Source: Paragorgia papillata (Eukaryota > Cnidaria > Anthozoa > Scleralcyonacea > Coralliidae). Taken from it: DNA of 64,000 nucleotides. The position numbers and the translations under genes were made by a program. Numbering within the stretch: position 1 is the first letter of the stretch; each line of letters opens with the position of its first letter. The notes under the pieces were generated by a model. The model was not told the origin of the DNA and made no database searches. It was given only the letters and a program-made list of their open reading frames with translations. The stretch covers positions 3,396,001 through 3,460,000 of the forward strand of contig JAWNZC010000023.1 in assembly GCA_035771165.1 (NCBI GenBank), read 5' to 3'. Below are positions 1 through 11,640 of this stretch, piece by piece.

Positions 1-163
1 TCCGAGGATACACCTGTATATTATGATCACTAAACTGATCACTAAAGTTTGTCCAATCTTATCAAAATAGGAAATGATGGATCTCGTTATTGCAAAGGTG
101 GCTTCTATATTAATTCTATGACGAAATCACAAACAAGAACACATAGTCCGACGTAGGTCAATA

Positions 164-425
164 CGCGAGTTTCAGGGTGTTGCGCGCGCATCATTTTTCA
201 AAAAAACTGGCAAGCTCCACTCAAAGTAAACGTACTGTTTAAAATCAACAAAGTATAGAATACAGTTTCTGGATGTTTAACACTGTTATTCTGCTGTTGT
301 TGGCTCGCTAGTAAGTCTGTTCGCCTTTGCGTACTTAATTTGTGGGGAGCCCGCCAATTCCTTTGCACCAAGAGCCCGCCAATTCCTTTGCAAAATGATC
401 CGCGCGCAATACCCTGAAATTCGCC
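164..425. mobile_element. MITE family A, copy 1
   Basis: The ends form an inverted repeat: the left reads GTTTCAGGGTGTTGCGCGCG and the right is close to its reverse complement. A second copy with the same interior lies at 29391-29632. No coding capacity is seen. The right end carries an internal duplication of the AGCCCGCCAATTCCTTTGCA segment that the second copy lacks. Confidence 0.75.
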
Positions 426-1095
426 TATTGTTTTTCACGCCAGGCTTTAGCCTTTAGTTTAATAATAAATACATATTAATTTTAGTCATATTTACTATAA
501 GATGGTTAATCGCATTAAATTTAACTTTAGTCTGGCTTTACACGGTCGAAATATGAATTTTGGAGAGCGTGTACACGTGTATCAGTAAGATCTTAATGGC
601 ACATGCAGGTTACGATGATTTTTTATTTTTACCGAGTACCAGTACGTAGTTGAGGCACTAACACTTTTACCCCAGTCAAAGAGTTTCCAGGGTTGTGGAG
701 CAGCAGAATAAAATTATTATGGGCTCGTTTTTTTAACGTTTTCAAGATGGCTGCCTGCGAGATTATACAATCAGAAATATATGAATCAGTGCAACCCGTG
801 CAACCTCGTCCCCAGGGCCATTTGTGGGGGCTGTGCCAAGATGGCGGCCAAGAACAAATGGCCCTGGCACAGGCTGAGCTATCACCACATCTGATTGGTC
901 GAGATAACATTGGATGTTTTATGTATTCTGATTGGTGGAAACAAGGCGGGCGGCAGGCTAACTCCCGGACATTTGTTCATAATCATCACTTACAATCGAA
1001 GGAACAGATCTGCTTTAGTAAACAGAGAACATACTAACCTACTTCCTATTAAATGTACTCCAGTGGTATCACGAAGGACATCTACAGTCCAGTTT

Positions 1096-2228
1096 GCTGT
1101 GCCAAAATGCATGTTTTTGAATATATGCAGTCTGATGAAATTTAAGAGAGGAATGAAGGCATCAGTATCGCTAGAAGTGGATATGCATGCGGCTGATATA
1201 GATATATGCGTTGTTTCTGAAACTCATCTGAAAAAATAAGTCCCAGATTCTATGGTGGCTATTGCTAATTACACAATCTATAGGCGCGACAGAAATTGCT
1301 TTGATAACGACAAGCGGCAGAAAGGAGGGGTTGCAATTTGCACAAGGAACAACATCAAGGTGAGAAGAGTCAACAAATCTGATCTTTATCAATGTATTAG
1401 CTAATTAGCATAATTATCCAGTTGCCATCAAGTCATAAAATGCTAATGTGTGGAGTCTACCACCCTCCAAAAACTACGTATATGGAAGGTGACTTAATAG
1501 AATACTTAACGGATATCGTTGACGACTTTTTGGAAGAGAATCCGAAAGGGTTAGTTGTTTGTGGTGGTGATCTTAATCGTTTAGACCTTGAAAAACTTTC
1601 GTCATTACATGTATCTGGTTTAAAGGCATTGGTTGATTTTCCAACAAGGAATGCATCAATCTTGGACAATTGTTTAACAAACAATACAAGTCTATTTTCA
1701 AAGTGCTACCCATTTGATGCTCAAATTAGAACTGACCACAGAGGAGTGATACTACCAGCAGGAACAAAGCTTAAGCCCTTGAGGTTTAAGTATATATTGC
1801 GAGATTATAGAGAGCACCGTAAAGCTGCATTTAATAGAAAGCTGTTGGAACATGATTGGAGTAACATTTGCAATAGCAGAGATATTGACTCAGCTGTAAA
1901 TTGTCTCCAGTTAGATCTACATCGTTTAATGGATGAATGTTTTCCCTCCAAGGTTGTACATATGTCATCAAGAGATCCGCCCTGGATGACACCGCTGGTT
2001 AAATTATTATTGAAGAAGAAGGCTAAATTGCAAGCTAGAGGAGGGGGTTGTTCACTAACTGATCTTCAAGCCAGAATTGACCAGACTATTAGAGAGAATC
2101 GTAGAGCACTAGCGGCCGGTAAGCTGGGTTCTAAGGCCTGGTGGAGAAAGGTTGACAAATTAACCATGAGGAAAGAGAAATCAAACCCGAGTCTTGAGAA
2201 AGAATTTATACATGGACAGATGGACTAA
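1096..2228 (+). pseudogene. LINE endonuclease region, decayed
   Basis: Conceptual translation across several frames gives the N-terminal half of a non-LTR retrotransposon ORF2. The apurinic-endonuclease-like domain starts near 1108 with LNICSL, continues with DICVVSETHLK and GGVAICTRNN, then from 1440 GVYHPP, VVCGGDLN and a terminal DHRGV. A basic linker (RDPPWMTPLVK) follows up to 2228. There is a stop at about 1237 and frame changes near 1400, so it is not functional. The DHRG and PPWMT blocks resemble CR1/L2/Rex/Jockey-type elements. The RT part follows in the same orientation. No promoter or 5' UTR could be identified. Confidence 0.85.
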
Positions 2229-2291
2229 ATGATTATTTTGGAAATATTTGTTATGATGACAATTATATCAAGCCCACTCCAATCAAGATAG

Positions 2292-3239
2292 ATGAAAAGG
2301 AGAATGTTTTTATCCCACAAATTTCTACTTCTCCAAGTGTACCATGCTCTGTATAACATCAAACGAACAGCCATCGGGCCTGATCAGATACCTTTTTGTG
2401 TATGGAAAGAGTATGCTAATATCCTGACCCCTATTGTGGAAAGTGTATGGAACTTATCACTCCTGACTCAAAGATGGCCAATGTCATGGAAAAAGGCCAA
2501 TATCAACCCTCTATCCAAAGTTGACATTCCAACAGAATTTCCAGACTTCAGAGGCATAAACATTACACCTGTGGTGGCCCGGGCTTTCGAAAGGACAGTT
2601 TATAACATCTTTAACAAACAAGATTTGGAAAGTTATCTAAGTGAAACTCAATTTGCATAAAGTGGTGGAAGTTGCACTAACGCATTACTTAAGATGCAAT
2701 ATAATTTCTTAAAGGCATTAGATAATTGCAATATTAAGGCAGTAAGATTATTTTCGATGGACTTTTCTAAAGCATTTGACAATGTTAAGCATAGTATTTT
2801 AGTAGAGAAGCCAAAAAGTAGTCCTCTAAATCCTTATATAGTTAATTGGTATATCAGTTTCTTGTCTGATAGGGAGCAGAGAGTTGTTTGTGGAGGTGTG
2901 GAATGTGATTGGAAATCAGTTAACAAAGGTACAACTCAAGGTAGTGTTAGCGGGCCGTATCTGTTTAACTTATTTTTGAATGATCTGGAAATTGATCAGA
3001 TCCATGATACTAGTTTAACAAAATATGCAGATGATTCAACCATTTTAGTAACAGTAAGAAACAACTCCCCAGATAATTCAGAGATAGTGCTACAAAAGTT
3101 TATGGATTGGACAGATGTTAATGGTATGAGCTGCAACACATCTAAGTGTAAAGAACTGGCTATAACTAAAAAAGGAAACACATCTAGCTACCTAAATTAT
3201 ATAACATACCACAACGAAGTCCATGGGACGGCAATTTAG
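2292..3239 (+). pseudogene. LINE reverse transcriptase, broken and 3'-truncated
   Basis: This continues the endonuclease region. Visible RT blocks in order are [13 protein letters not shown], the [16 protein letters not shown] segment, [12 protein letters not shown] (first catalytic Asp block, about 2758-2793), [20 protein letters not shown] and KYADDST (catalytic YADD at 3024-3035). A stop at about 2658 splits the RT into two frames. The reading frame ends at 3239 without the thumb and C-terminal tail, so the copy is 3'-truncated or rearranged. The catalytic residues survive but the element cannot encode a full protein. Non-LTR membership is firm; the clade is not resolved by eye. Confidence 0.9.
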
Positions 3240-3960
3240 AGTGTTTTCTAAATCGGGCGAACGAAAGACTTGGTGAACAAAGTCAAAAAGTATTTTGGCT
3301 GCGAAAGGAAAGTACAACACAGGGCAGAATTTACGTGTTTGGCCATTGAGAAGTAGGCTTTTTTCAAACAAGAATTCTCGACTAAACGAAGCCTAAATGT
3401 TTTCAAAACGCTGAATTGAATCCACCGAAAACTCACGAAAACAAGGCGGCCCGGCCAGACAACGGCAATCCAGTAATAATAGGATACAACGAAAATACAG
3501 AAATAATCGAATGTACTTACCTTTAAGTACTTAATGTGTTTAATCATAAAACTCAAGTGTTTTAAGAGGAACTGTAAATGTGCTTGTGTAAAATGTTTTC
3601 CTCAATACTTCTAAAATAACTGCTTCATAGGCTAGCCCACTTTGCCAAGATCTCGCTTATGCTATTATTTCTTGTTAATTTTCATCGTTCTTTTGTTTAA
3701 ATGAGAGCTGAGCAAGCCCGCCTAGCCAAGATCTCACTTTGTGTGACTGGGATCTCGGTTGGACTGGATTTTCCTCCTGTAAACACAATTGACCAAAGTA
3801 GAATACCTGCAGCTATAGTACCACTGACTCAGCAATTTTCAGGATCTCTTACCCCTAGTTCTTAGTTTCCAGGGCTGTCCGCGTGAGCCCTGTGCGCGCG
3901 CATGTGGACCGGAAATACGTTTTTGAATAGAGAAAACCGGTTTGACAAGTATGTTTTAGA
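3240..3960. other. No gene seen
   Basis: AT-rich sequence downstream of the LINE remnant. Near 3640 and 3720 are two similar blocks (GCCCACTTTGCCAAGATCTC and GCCCGCCTAGCCAAGATCTC). No exon-like or RNA-like feature is supported. Confidence 0.5.
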
Positions 3961-3967
3961 AATGGAA

Positions 3968-4103
3968 TGGACCGTTTTCACTCACGTGATTGGTGACCCA
4001 ATTGGGGTGGTGAAACAATACAAACAGAATAGAGCTAAATTCCCATAGAATAAGGATGGTACACCAATATGGCCGTCGTGACGTCAGATGAAAACGATCT
4101 ATA
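3968..4103. mobile_element. MITE family B, copy 1
   Basis: Short element with imperfect terminal inverted repeats: CCGTTTTCACTCACGTGAT at the left and GACGTCAGATGAAAACGATC at the right. The same sequence, slightly longer, is at 34425-34604. Confidence 0.65.
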
Positions 4104-4516
4104 GGCTTGACGGAAATTCGTAGCAAAATCTGAGACCAACTTAAAAGAGTCAAATTTTGAGAAAGACGTAGTTGTTTTGCAACAAGCGTTTAGAACAGAA
4201 CTTCAAGTTTGTTTAAAGGAAACAATATTGTTATAACAATTAATCTCTCCGAACTTATCCTGTTTTCGTCTGTATCATTGTTTTCTTCATTTCGTCGGGT
4301 ATACACAGTTCCATTTTACTCCATTTTAACCATTTACTTCTTTCCTCTCTGTCCATTCCATGTATCCAATCTATAGGTGGTTTGCTAATCTAGCAAGGTT
4401 AGTACTTCTACAGCCAAAGACAGGACAGTTTCTACGTGTACGTCCCATGTTTTATACTCGGCGCTGATCTAGACCGGGTTGTTTGGTCAGATGTTCTCTA
4501 TATAGACTGCTACATC

Positions 4517-4832
4517 CATAGGCGTACGAGGCGGGGGGGCAGGGGGGGCAGCTGCCCCCCCCCCCCAGACGAATGGAAATGTTGCTAGGTCGGGCAAATT
4601 TTCAAGCTAAGTCAGGCAAAAATATAGGAAAAAATTTTTTAAATAGGATGAAAATAAGGAAAAGTAATCAAAACAATTTAATATCTGTGTATTGTAGGAG
4701 ATAAAGTATATTGAACAACAGGCACATAGTGGTTTTTTTATATCAAAAGTCGGGCAATTTCCGTTTCAGTCGGGCAAAATGTTCTCCGCCCCCCCCCCCC
4801 CCCGCCTATAAATTTATGCCCGTACGCCTATG
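4517..4832. mobile_element. hAT-like MITE with 8-bp target duplication
   Basis: Perfect terminal inverted repeats CATAGGCGTACG / CGTACGCCTATG are flanked on both sides by GCTACATC (4509-4516 and 4833-4840), an 8-bp target-site duplication as made by hAT transposases. Long G and C runs lie just inside both ends. The interior is AT-rich and non-coding. Confidence 0.85.
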
Positions 4833-4840
4833 GCTACATC

Positions 4841-6090
4841 TAGACCAAGGAACGCTAATTCTGTCTTTGGTACACCCCAGGCCATGCAATGGGCGTAATC
4901 AGCGCATAAAATATATTATACAAGGTTATGATACGACAAGAAAAAACTCTTTTTTCCCCCTTACTGTTACGGTGCAATTTAATGAGGTAAAACAAACAGT
5001 ATATAAGGGCAAAGTCTTTGTGAAATCCGTAGAATGAAGAAAGTGCACCAATTCATCATGATTTAGTACATTACTCATTAGAAAAACTGAAAAAAATATA
5101 TAGAACTACACAGTTGGCTGATAGTTGATCAAGCGGACATGCACATATAATATAGTTTCTATGTTATTAGATTGCGGTCGACTTGAAATTTTTATTTACA
5201 AATATTTCACAAGTTTGACAGTTTCTCGTTTAAGAAGTTATCACCCATCAATAAATATTTTACACAGTCTCTTTGCCTCGTAAAAACTACGAACTATGCG
5301 TTTTCTAACAGTATCATCATATGATAACACACACAAAATCATATTATAAAAAAAAACAAAAAAACACTGAGTCACATTTTCAATTTATATGCAAGTTTTG
5401 CTAATAAGTACATCGTAAAATCACAACAAAGAAGCATAAAAAGAACAACTTGTGAAACGCCCAATGTAAAGTGAAACTGAAAACTACTTTAGCAAAATCC
5501 AAAATCTCCCAGAATAAATTATACATTAGCTTTCCAAAAATAAAAATGTACATTGCATGCAATACTTGTCACTGAACATATTAACGATAATAACTTTGGC
5601 TATATATCTGACCGCTTCAGCCCTAGCTAAAATAAATTATACGCAGAGTTTAATTAAATAAATTTATCTGATATGCAATACCAATCGACCATATTCGCGG
5701 TTATAAAATGTATAGCGCGTGGCAGTTGACGAATCAAGATGAAACCAGTGATAATCAACTTTTTCAGTATAGCATTTACGAGTTGAATCAGTATTATATA
5801 GACGATCACAAAAGTCTGACATGCATCGAAGAAGCACACAACCAAAGTAAACCTCTGACTTTTGCTCCTTCAAAGGTAAAATGGTGAAACAAGTGCGCTG
5901 TCTTTGCAAAAGATGTTTCTATCGTTACAATGATTCATTCCTTGTAAATTACTTGCAATTTACTATTGCAAGACTCCATTTTTCCAAATAACAATGATTC
6001 ATTCAAAACATATATACTTTTATGTCCTTCCCAGTAAAAATTACACACATGCATGACATGGTAAATAGTATTACTTCCATGCAATTACCG
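4841..6090. other. No gene seen
   Basis: AT-rich DNA. Only short chance reading frames occur; no repeat structure or exon with credible splice sites was recognised. Confidence 0.5.
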
Positions 6091-6099
6091 CACTGTAAA

Positions 6100-6400
6100 A
6101 ACTGACTGGTTGAAACAACAAAAAAAAAAAGGTTACCTGGATGAGTCTGAGAGAACCAATTTAAAATGGGTTGTTTCAACCAAAATCGTTTTGGTAGAAA
6201 TGACCAATATTTGACTGGTTGAAACAACCAATATTATTGGTTGAAACAACCAATATTATTGGTTATTTTAACCAAAAAAACATTGGTTATTTTAACCAAC
6301 CAATATTGGTCATTTCAACCTAAAAACATTGGTTATTATAACCAAAAATTTATTCGTCATTTTAACCAATAAACAATGGTTGTTACCAAACAACCAATAA
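6100..6400. repeat. Palindromic GGTTGAAACAACC repeat cluster
   Basis: Repeated, partly palindromic units built on GGTTGAAACAACCAATATTATT and its variants (TTGGTTATTTTAACCAA) alternate along this stretch, so most of it can fold into hairpins. It looks like an expanded MITE end or satellite-like array. Confidence 0.7.
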
Positions 6401-6699
6401 ATATTAAGTTTGCTGTAAAATACAGTTTCCTTCATATAAACAGTTCCCTTGCTCTCTTCATATTAATTTGCACAGCTCTAAAATATTTTTTAAGTACATC
6501 ATAATATATATTACCTCATAAGGTTAATAGGATGCTCTCAGTTCCCTTGCTTGTCATGCTCAACCTCATTCCTTGAATATTTATATATGCACATACATCA
6601 AGAGATGTTGAAACAACATAAAAATAAGTTCATATCAACGTTTAATAGCCATAGACAGAATAGACACTTAGTTATTTGCACGTTGTTTTTCTTTTGTCG

Positions 6700-6766
6700 G
6701 TATTTGTTTTTCTTTTTGTCGGTTTTTGTCGGCTTTTGTCGGCTTTTGTCGGCTTTTGTCGGTAAT
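6700..6766 (+). repeat. TTTTGTCGGC tandem repeat
   Basis: Five to six tandem copies of a 10-11-bp unit (TTTTGTCGGC/T). Confidence 0.75.
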
Positions 6767-6789
6767 TAGTATGACCGGCAAAATAAACA

Positions 6790-8900
6790 GACCGTACAAA
6801 TATGGCTGGTTCATAGTGAGACTCAGCTACTGGTGTTTGAATATTCAATCACATAGATCAGTATAAACAGATGTAATATGAATTCATAAATGATTAAACC
6901 TCAGAAAGCTACAGTGTCAATTATTTCGATTACACACAAACAAGTGGATTATAAAACATGTAACAAATTAAATGTTGCAAATCAACAAATGACAAATATA
7001 CCACCAAGCTAGGTCACGTTTTATTTGAAAGACATACATGCAGTACTATATACATGAAATAAGTTTTTAAAATTCCAGATTTCGTTGTAATTTACCTTGT
7101 AGCTGTCTACGAATATTCGAATAATATTCAGAACAATAATACGATATTCTCGTGTTCATAAGTTTGAATAAACAAGAATTCAAACTGGGTTTCATCAGAA
7201 GGTCATGAACTGGTCATCGATCACTATCACGCCTGGTGCATTATTTTCCATTTATCAGTCTCTTATCCAGAAATTTCTGCCAAGTAATACTTTATCGCAT
7301 CACAAACCAGCCACGATTATATTCTTACAACATTTCTACTGCTATTTGTTACTATTAAATTCCAGAATCAGCCACAACATGTCGATGTATTTTGCAGAAT
7401 ATTGAACGGCCGTGCTGAAGGTTTTCGTGGGTCTGGGTACAAAAATACCAACTGCGCATGCCCCAAAATACACACTTTTTCCTGTATTTCAAATGGATTG
7501 TCCCAGAGCCATTTGATTTGCCCGCGCGGCCGGGCATATTTGGCTCTGGGAACGAGATTGGCGTGAAAGTGCATAAACGTGAACAAAAACATGAAACAAA
7601 GACACTTTAGTTCTAGGGTACAGAGCGCATAAGCGCGCGCGGCCACCGCCTGGGTACGAAACTGCTGAATAATTAGTTAATTCGTGCCATTCTCCCACTG
7701 ATCTCAAATAATATACTCATTATACTGGATAGAGCCACAGGGAGCCCACCCCAGCAGTATGAACGACTTTTACTTGAATTTACACGAAGTACTCCTCGAT
7801 TCCGTGTCGAATGCCCAGCAGGGAGTGCGGGCGCAAGCGAAAGCTGGGGGGGGAAGAGAATTCTGGTAATAATTCCATGTCCTACATAACCCAGGTACTT
7901 CATGAAAGCCTTACCCCAACACACAACCTAACCTAAGGATGAAAATTCGTGTAAATAGGACATGGATTTATAAGTTATAACCCAAATTTAAAGCATTTAA
8001 CTCACTGTTTTACTATTATTGATGAAGTCGGATGAAGTCCTGTTACTATAATATTGACGAAGATAATTCCTGTTCACCTAGCATTTATGGTGTGCATTTT
8101 CAATATTTGTAATACATTAATTGTCCATTTGTCCTCTTGTATAAAAAAATATATTTTTGCCTATTGGCTAATTTTTTACATGTTACCTGTGTGTTCTTGC
8201 TTTATTTTACCCTGTCTATATATATATATATATATATTATATAATATCTGTGATGAACTCATGGCTGCCTAGGCTTGCTGGAGAGACTTGCCATTGCCAA
8301 TGGTTTTCTATTTGACAAAGTCAAATTGTCTGGTATTTGAAAGAGTAGAATCATCTGAGATTGAAGTAAAATTATTATAAAGGGGCATGGTTTGGCCAGC
8401 TCTGATTTACACACAGAAATAATTATTTATTGGTTATAATCTACTATATTCTTTTATATTTTATATACTTCAGTGTACTGACACTACTGTACTTTGTGTA
8501 GACTTATATTTGAAACAGATAATAAGTCATGAGCTTTTTCCTAAAATAAACAAAGAGAAGGATGATTCCAAACTATTATTTACTACAGAAGTGTTTTCAT
8601 TTCAAGCTATTTTTGAAAAAGTTTCAATCTTTACTACATTTATCACACCTCAATATCTTGCATCATACAACTTTTTAGGTTTCATACCCATCTATATGTC
8701 TTTTCCTTATTAGATCCACACAACTTTTTTATGCAGAAATTATCACTAGCTGATCTTGGCAGAAGACAAGATCAGTCATTAATTTTTTTTTTGAGATGAG
8801 TGATCATAACAATGCATATAGATGTTTATAAGATTTTAGTTTAATTGAAGCTAGTGTAAGCTGCTCTGGATAGTACAAACAATTTTATTGAAATTAATTT
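6790..8900. other. No gene seen; scattered repeat pieces
   Basis: AT-rich sequence. Around 7425-7556 are fragments of the GGGTCTGGGTAC / CCAGAGCC repeat family seen elsewhere in the window. A TA dinucleotide run lies at about 8218-8240. No exon could be supported. Confidence 0.5.
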
Positions 8901-8918
8901 AAGTTTTCTCTAATACAG

Positions 8919-9153
8919 TACAAGGGCAAAGCCGCAAAGGACTAAAATGTCAAAAAATTTTAAAATACTATCTAGCACCAGTGGTGGCTGGAGCACTGGC
9001 ACAATCTTCACAGAGCTTGACAACCATATGGTAGATTCTCTTGTTGATGAAAATCATGTTTTTGCTCTTATCAAGTCCATTGCAAAAAGCTACAGCAAAA
9101 TTCGTTTTTACCATCTTGGAAAGGAAACCACAGCTAACCTTTCTGGTACATAA
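8919..9153 (+). CDS. Exon-like ORF of unknown function
   Basis: An open frame follows a plausible acceptor (TCTAATACAG, ending 8918) and runs to a stop at 9153, about 78 codons. It begins with basic residues (TRAKPQRTKMSKNFK), followed by SSTSGGWSTG and VDSLVDENHVFALIKSIAKS, ending in IRFYHLGKETT. The composition is protein-like and unlike the AT-rich flanks. I do not recognise the family; the terminal exon of a host gene or of a DNA-transposon protein are both possible. No partner exon was found upstream. Confidence 0.3.
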
Positions 9154-9249
9154 ATAAGAAAAAAATTGAATATGCTTGTCCTCTTCCAGCATCAGTAAGA
9201 ATCAAAACAAAACTAATCTAAACAAAAAAGGAAAGTAAACTACAGGTAA

Positions 9250-9725
9250 CTGTATTTACACTGGATATACCATAACTTTATCTAAGGACCAATGTTACTA
9301 CCGGAGGAAACCGGAGTACCCGGAGGGAACCTGTGCTGTTTGGTAGAGTCAAACTGGAAGCACTCAAGTCACATGCATCCAAAGGAAACTGAACTAAACT
9401 ACTGTAACAGTTAAACAGTCTTTACACTGGATAACCTTATCAGTCATATCTAAACTGTCCTTCCTAGAGATCTAGTAAGGGTCACCCCTCATTAGTCAAT
9501 GTTACTACAAAAGAAAACTGAAGTAAACTAACATTATTTATTCTGGATACTGATAACTCTATCAGTCATATCTAAACTGTTCCTCCTAGAGGTCCAGCAA
9601 GAGTCATCCCTCATTGGTCAGTGTTACTACAGGAGGAAACAGGAGTACCCAGAAGAAATCTCTGGTGTTTGGTAGAGTCAAACTAGAAGCACTCCTCTAA
9701 TATGTACATCCAAGGTGAAATTTTA
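9250..9725. repeat. Diverged tandem duplication
   Basis: Blocks around 9290, 9480 and 9625 share CAATGTTACTAC, CGGAGTACCCGGAGG-like and TTTGGTAGAGTCAAACT strings in the same order, so a unit of about 110-330 bp was duplicated in tandem. Non-coding. Confidence 0.65.
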
Positions 9726-10930
9726 ATCTGATACGTGCATCAAGTAGGAGTTAAACCCAGATTGCAGAGAGTAACATCCTTAGATCTACAGTAATCCTGG
9801 ATGCATGTAACTGGAAAGACTTTTCTTGCTTTCAGCAAACTAGATAAAATTTTAATCTGCTAAATGCACAGTAAAACTGCATTGATCGAGTAGGAATCAA
9901 ACTTGGGTGTAACTTCTTAATGGCCAGTAAGATGCTCTCTAACCATAATAAACTACCACTAACTCAAAATGTTATACAGTATGTACATATTTTGTTTGAG
10001 ATATACTGTAGACAAAATGAAATACTATCAAGGGACAAAGGCTTGGGCAAAATACATACTGTAGTGTAACCATAATAAAACCATCTGAACTGGTTGAACA
10101 TTAGCCCAAATTCGACAAAACTATAAAGTTCGAATATTTCATGTGAACAGTATCAACAGCGAGTAAGTTTATTAGTTTAAACAGACACAGTTATGACTTC
10201 TTGGGGTTTAATCGGCATGAAATAAATCAAAATAAACAAACACATCATCGTAAATCATCAAATAATACGCGTTACTAGAAAGAAACAAATACACAGGCAG
10301 TCACTTCCAGGCATTTGCTTACCGACTTTGCTACTATAGCTTGCTAGCTCTGAAGCAAACAAACAGGCAAGCGTATTTTGTAAAGAAAACCACTTTCTAA
10401 ACTAAAAAATAGTTCAAAACACTAAACTATTACTTAAAATAAGATTACAAACCTCAATTCGGTGGTAACTCTTCGTAACATCCCAGAATTTGGCGAAAAA
10501 CGCCGTTCAACTGCTTCCACTCCTATTCACGCCATATTGTATGGGACCCAACACCGGAAATGGCCGCCTCTAATCTATTCCGACTTCACTGAGAACACCG
10601 GATGCTCTATCCAGTATAATGAGTATATTATTTGAGATCAGTGCATTCTCCTTGCCGGCTTCTCGGAAATACAACCGGAAACAGTTTTGAATCACGAAAA
10701 TCGTTTTGTTCATTTCCGTTTTAATAATTTCCGGCCTTTGTCGCTCGGTCAATCAATATTGTCAATAAAGGACAGGGGGGGTGTCAGTGAATAGATTCCA
10801 TTGTCAGGTGTTCTCATAATCACCAGTAATATTTTACATTTCACTGAATTACACAGTTTTGGGGATTTTTGTTGAAGGCGAATTTCAAGTGTTGAAATAT
10901 ATACATTTTAAAACCAAGTTGGGACGAGAT
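9726..10930. other. No gene seen
   Basis: AT-rich DNA with no supported exon. A string at 10612-10635 (ATCCAGTATAATGAGTATATTATTTGAGATCAGT) matches, in reverse, the segment near 7700-7730, showing another dispersed repeat. Confidence 0.45.
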
Positions 10931-10934
10931 GCTA

Positions 10935-11035
10935 TTAAAATGCAACACCCAACAAGGCCTTCCGACTAGAATCGAACTCACGACCTGCCGACGTTGTAAT
11001 CATAAGTCTGAAACCGTTGCCGAGAGCTTAACCTT
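10935..11035 (-). repeat. tRNA-derived SINE fragment
   Basis: On the minus strand, box-B-like GGTCGTGAGTTCGATTC is followed by GGAAGGCCTTGTTGGGTGTT, matching the tRNA-like head and start of the body of the SINE copies at 22985 and 23830. It is degenerate and not a working tRNA. Confidence 0.55.
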
Positions 11036-11582
11036 AGTTAAGTTTGGTTTTCACTACAACATAAGTGTAACAGTTAAGAACTTATTAAATATTTTAAAAA
11101 TGCCACTGCTTCGTGTTTTATGCTGGGCTCTTATATTCATCAATAGATTACGCTTTCCGCCTGGCCAATCTACAGGAAATATTCATAAGCAAGAAGATAA
11201 ACGGATATGTTCGTACAATAATACGCTTCACTACTGTTCTCACTACTAGCTTTTTCAGCGGCCTTTACGCTTTATTAATAATAGGCGTATGTTCTTTACG
11301 TTCACGCTTAAAACATCGTAGTGGAAACCAGGCTAAAATTAGTGACGAGTTTTAGATGTATAATATATTATCTATATAGTTTTCTTTCCATTTCCCTTTA
11401 CCCCTTCCGGTCCCCCAAGAAAGGAGCATCTGATATTCCGGTTACGCGTAATCGAACACCGCATGAGATTTATAAAGGCGTTCACCCAATACTTAATTTG
11501 ATACTTAATTAGTCTCTTGGTGTCTTGGCTACAGGCGAGATCTTTGTTGCGTTTCAGTCGAGTATTTTGGATTGGAAGAAGA

Positions 11583-11640
11583 ATGAATTGTGTTTGGGTG
11601 TTCTGTTTATCTCTCTTGGCTACAACTGTTTTGGCTGACG
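11583..11640 (+). CDS. Transferrin-like exon 1 (signal peptide)
   Basis: Encodes MNCVWVFCLSLLATTVLAD and the first base of codon 20, then donor GTAAGT at 11641. The hydrophobic core and the Ala before Asp fit a cleavable signal peptide. This ATG was chosen because it opens directly onto the signal sequence. Confidence 0.9.
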
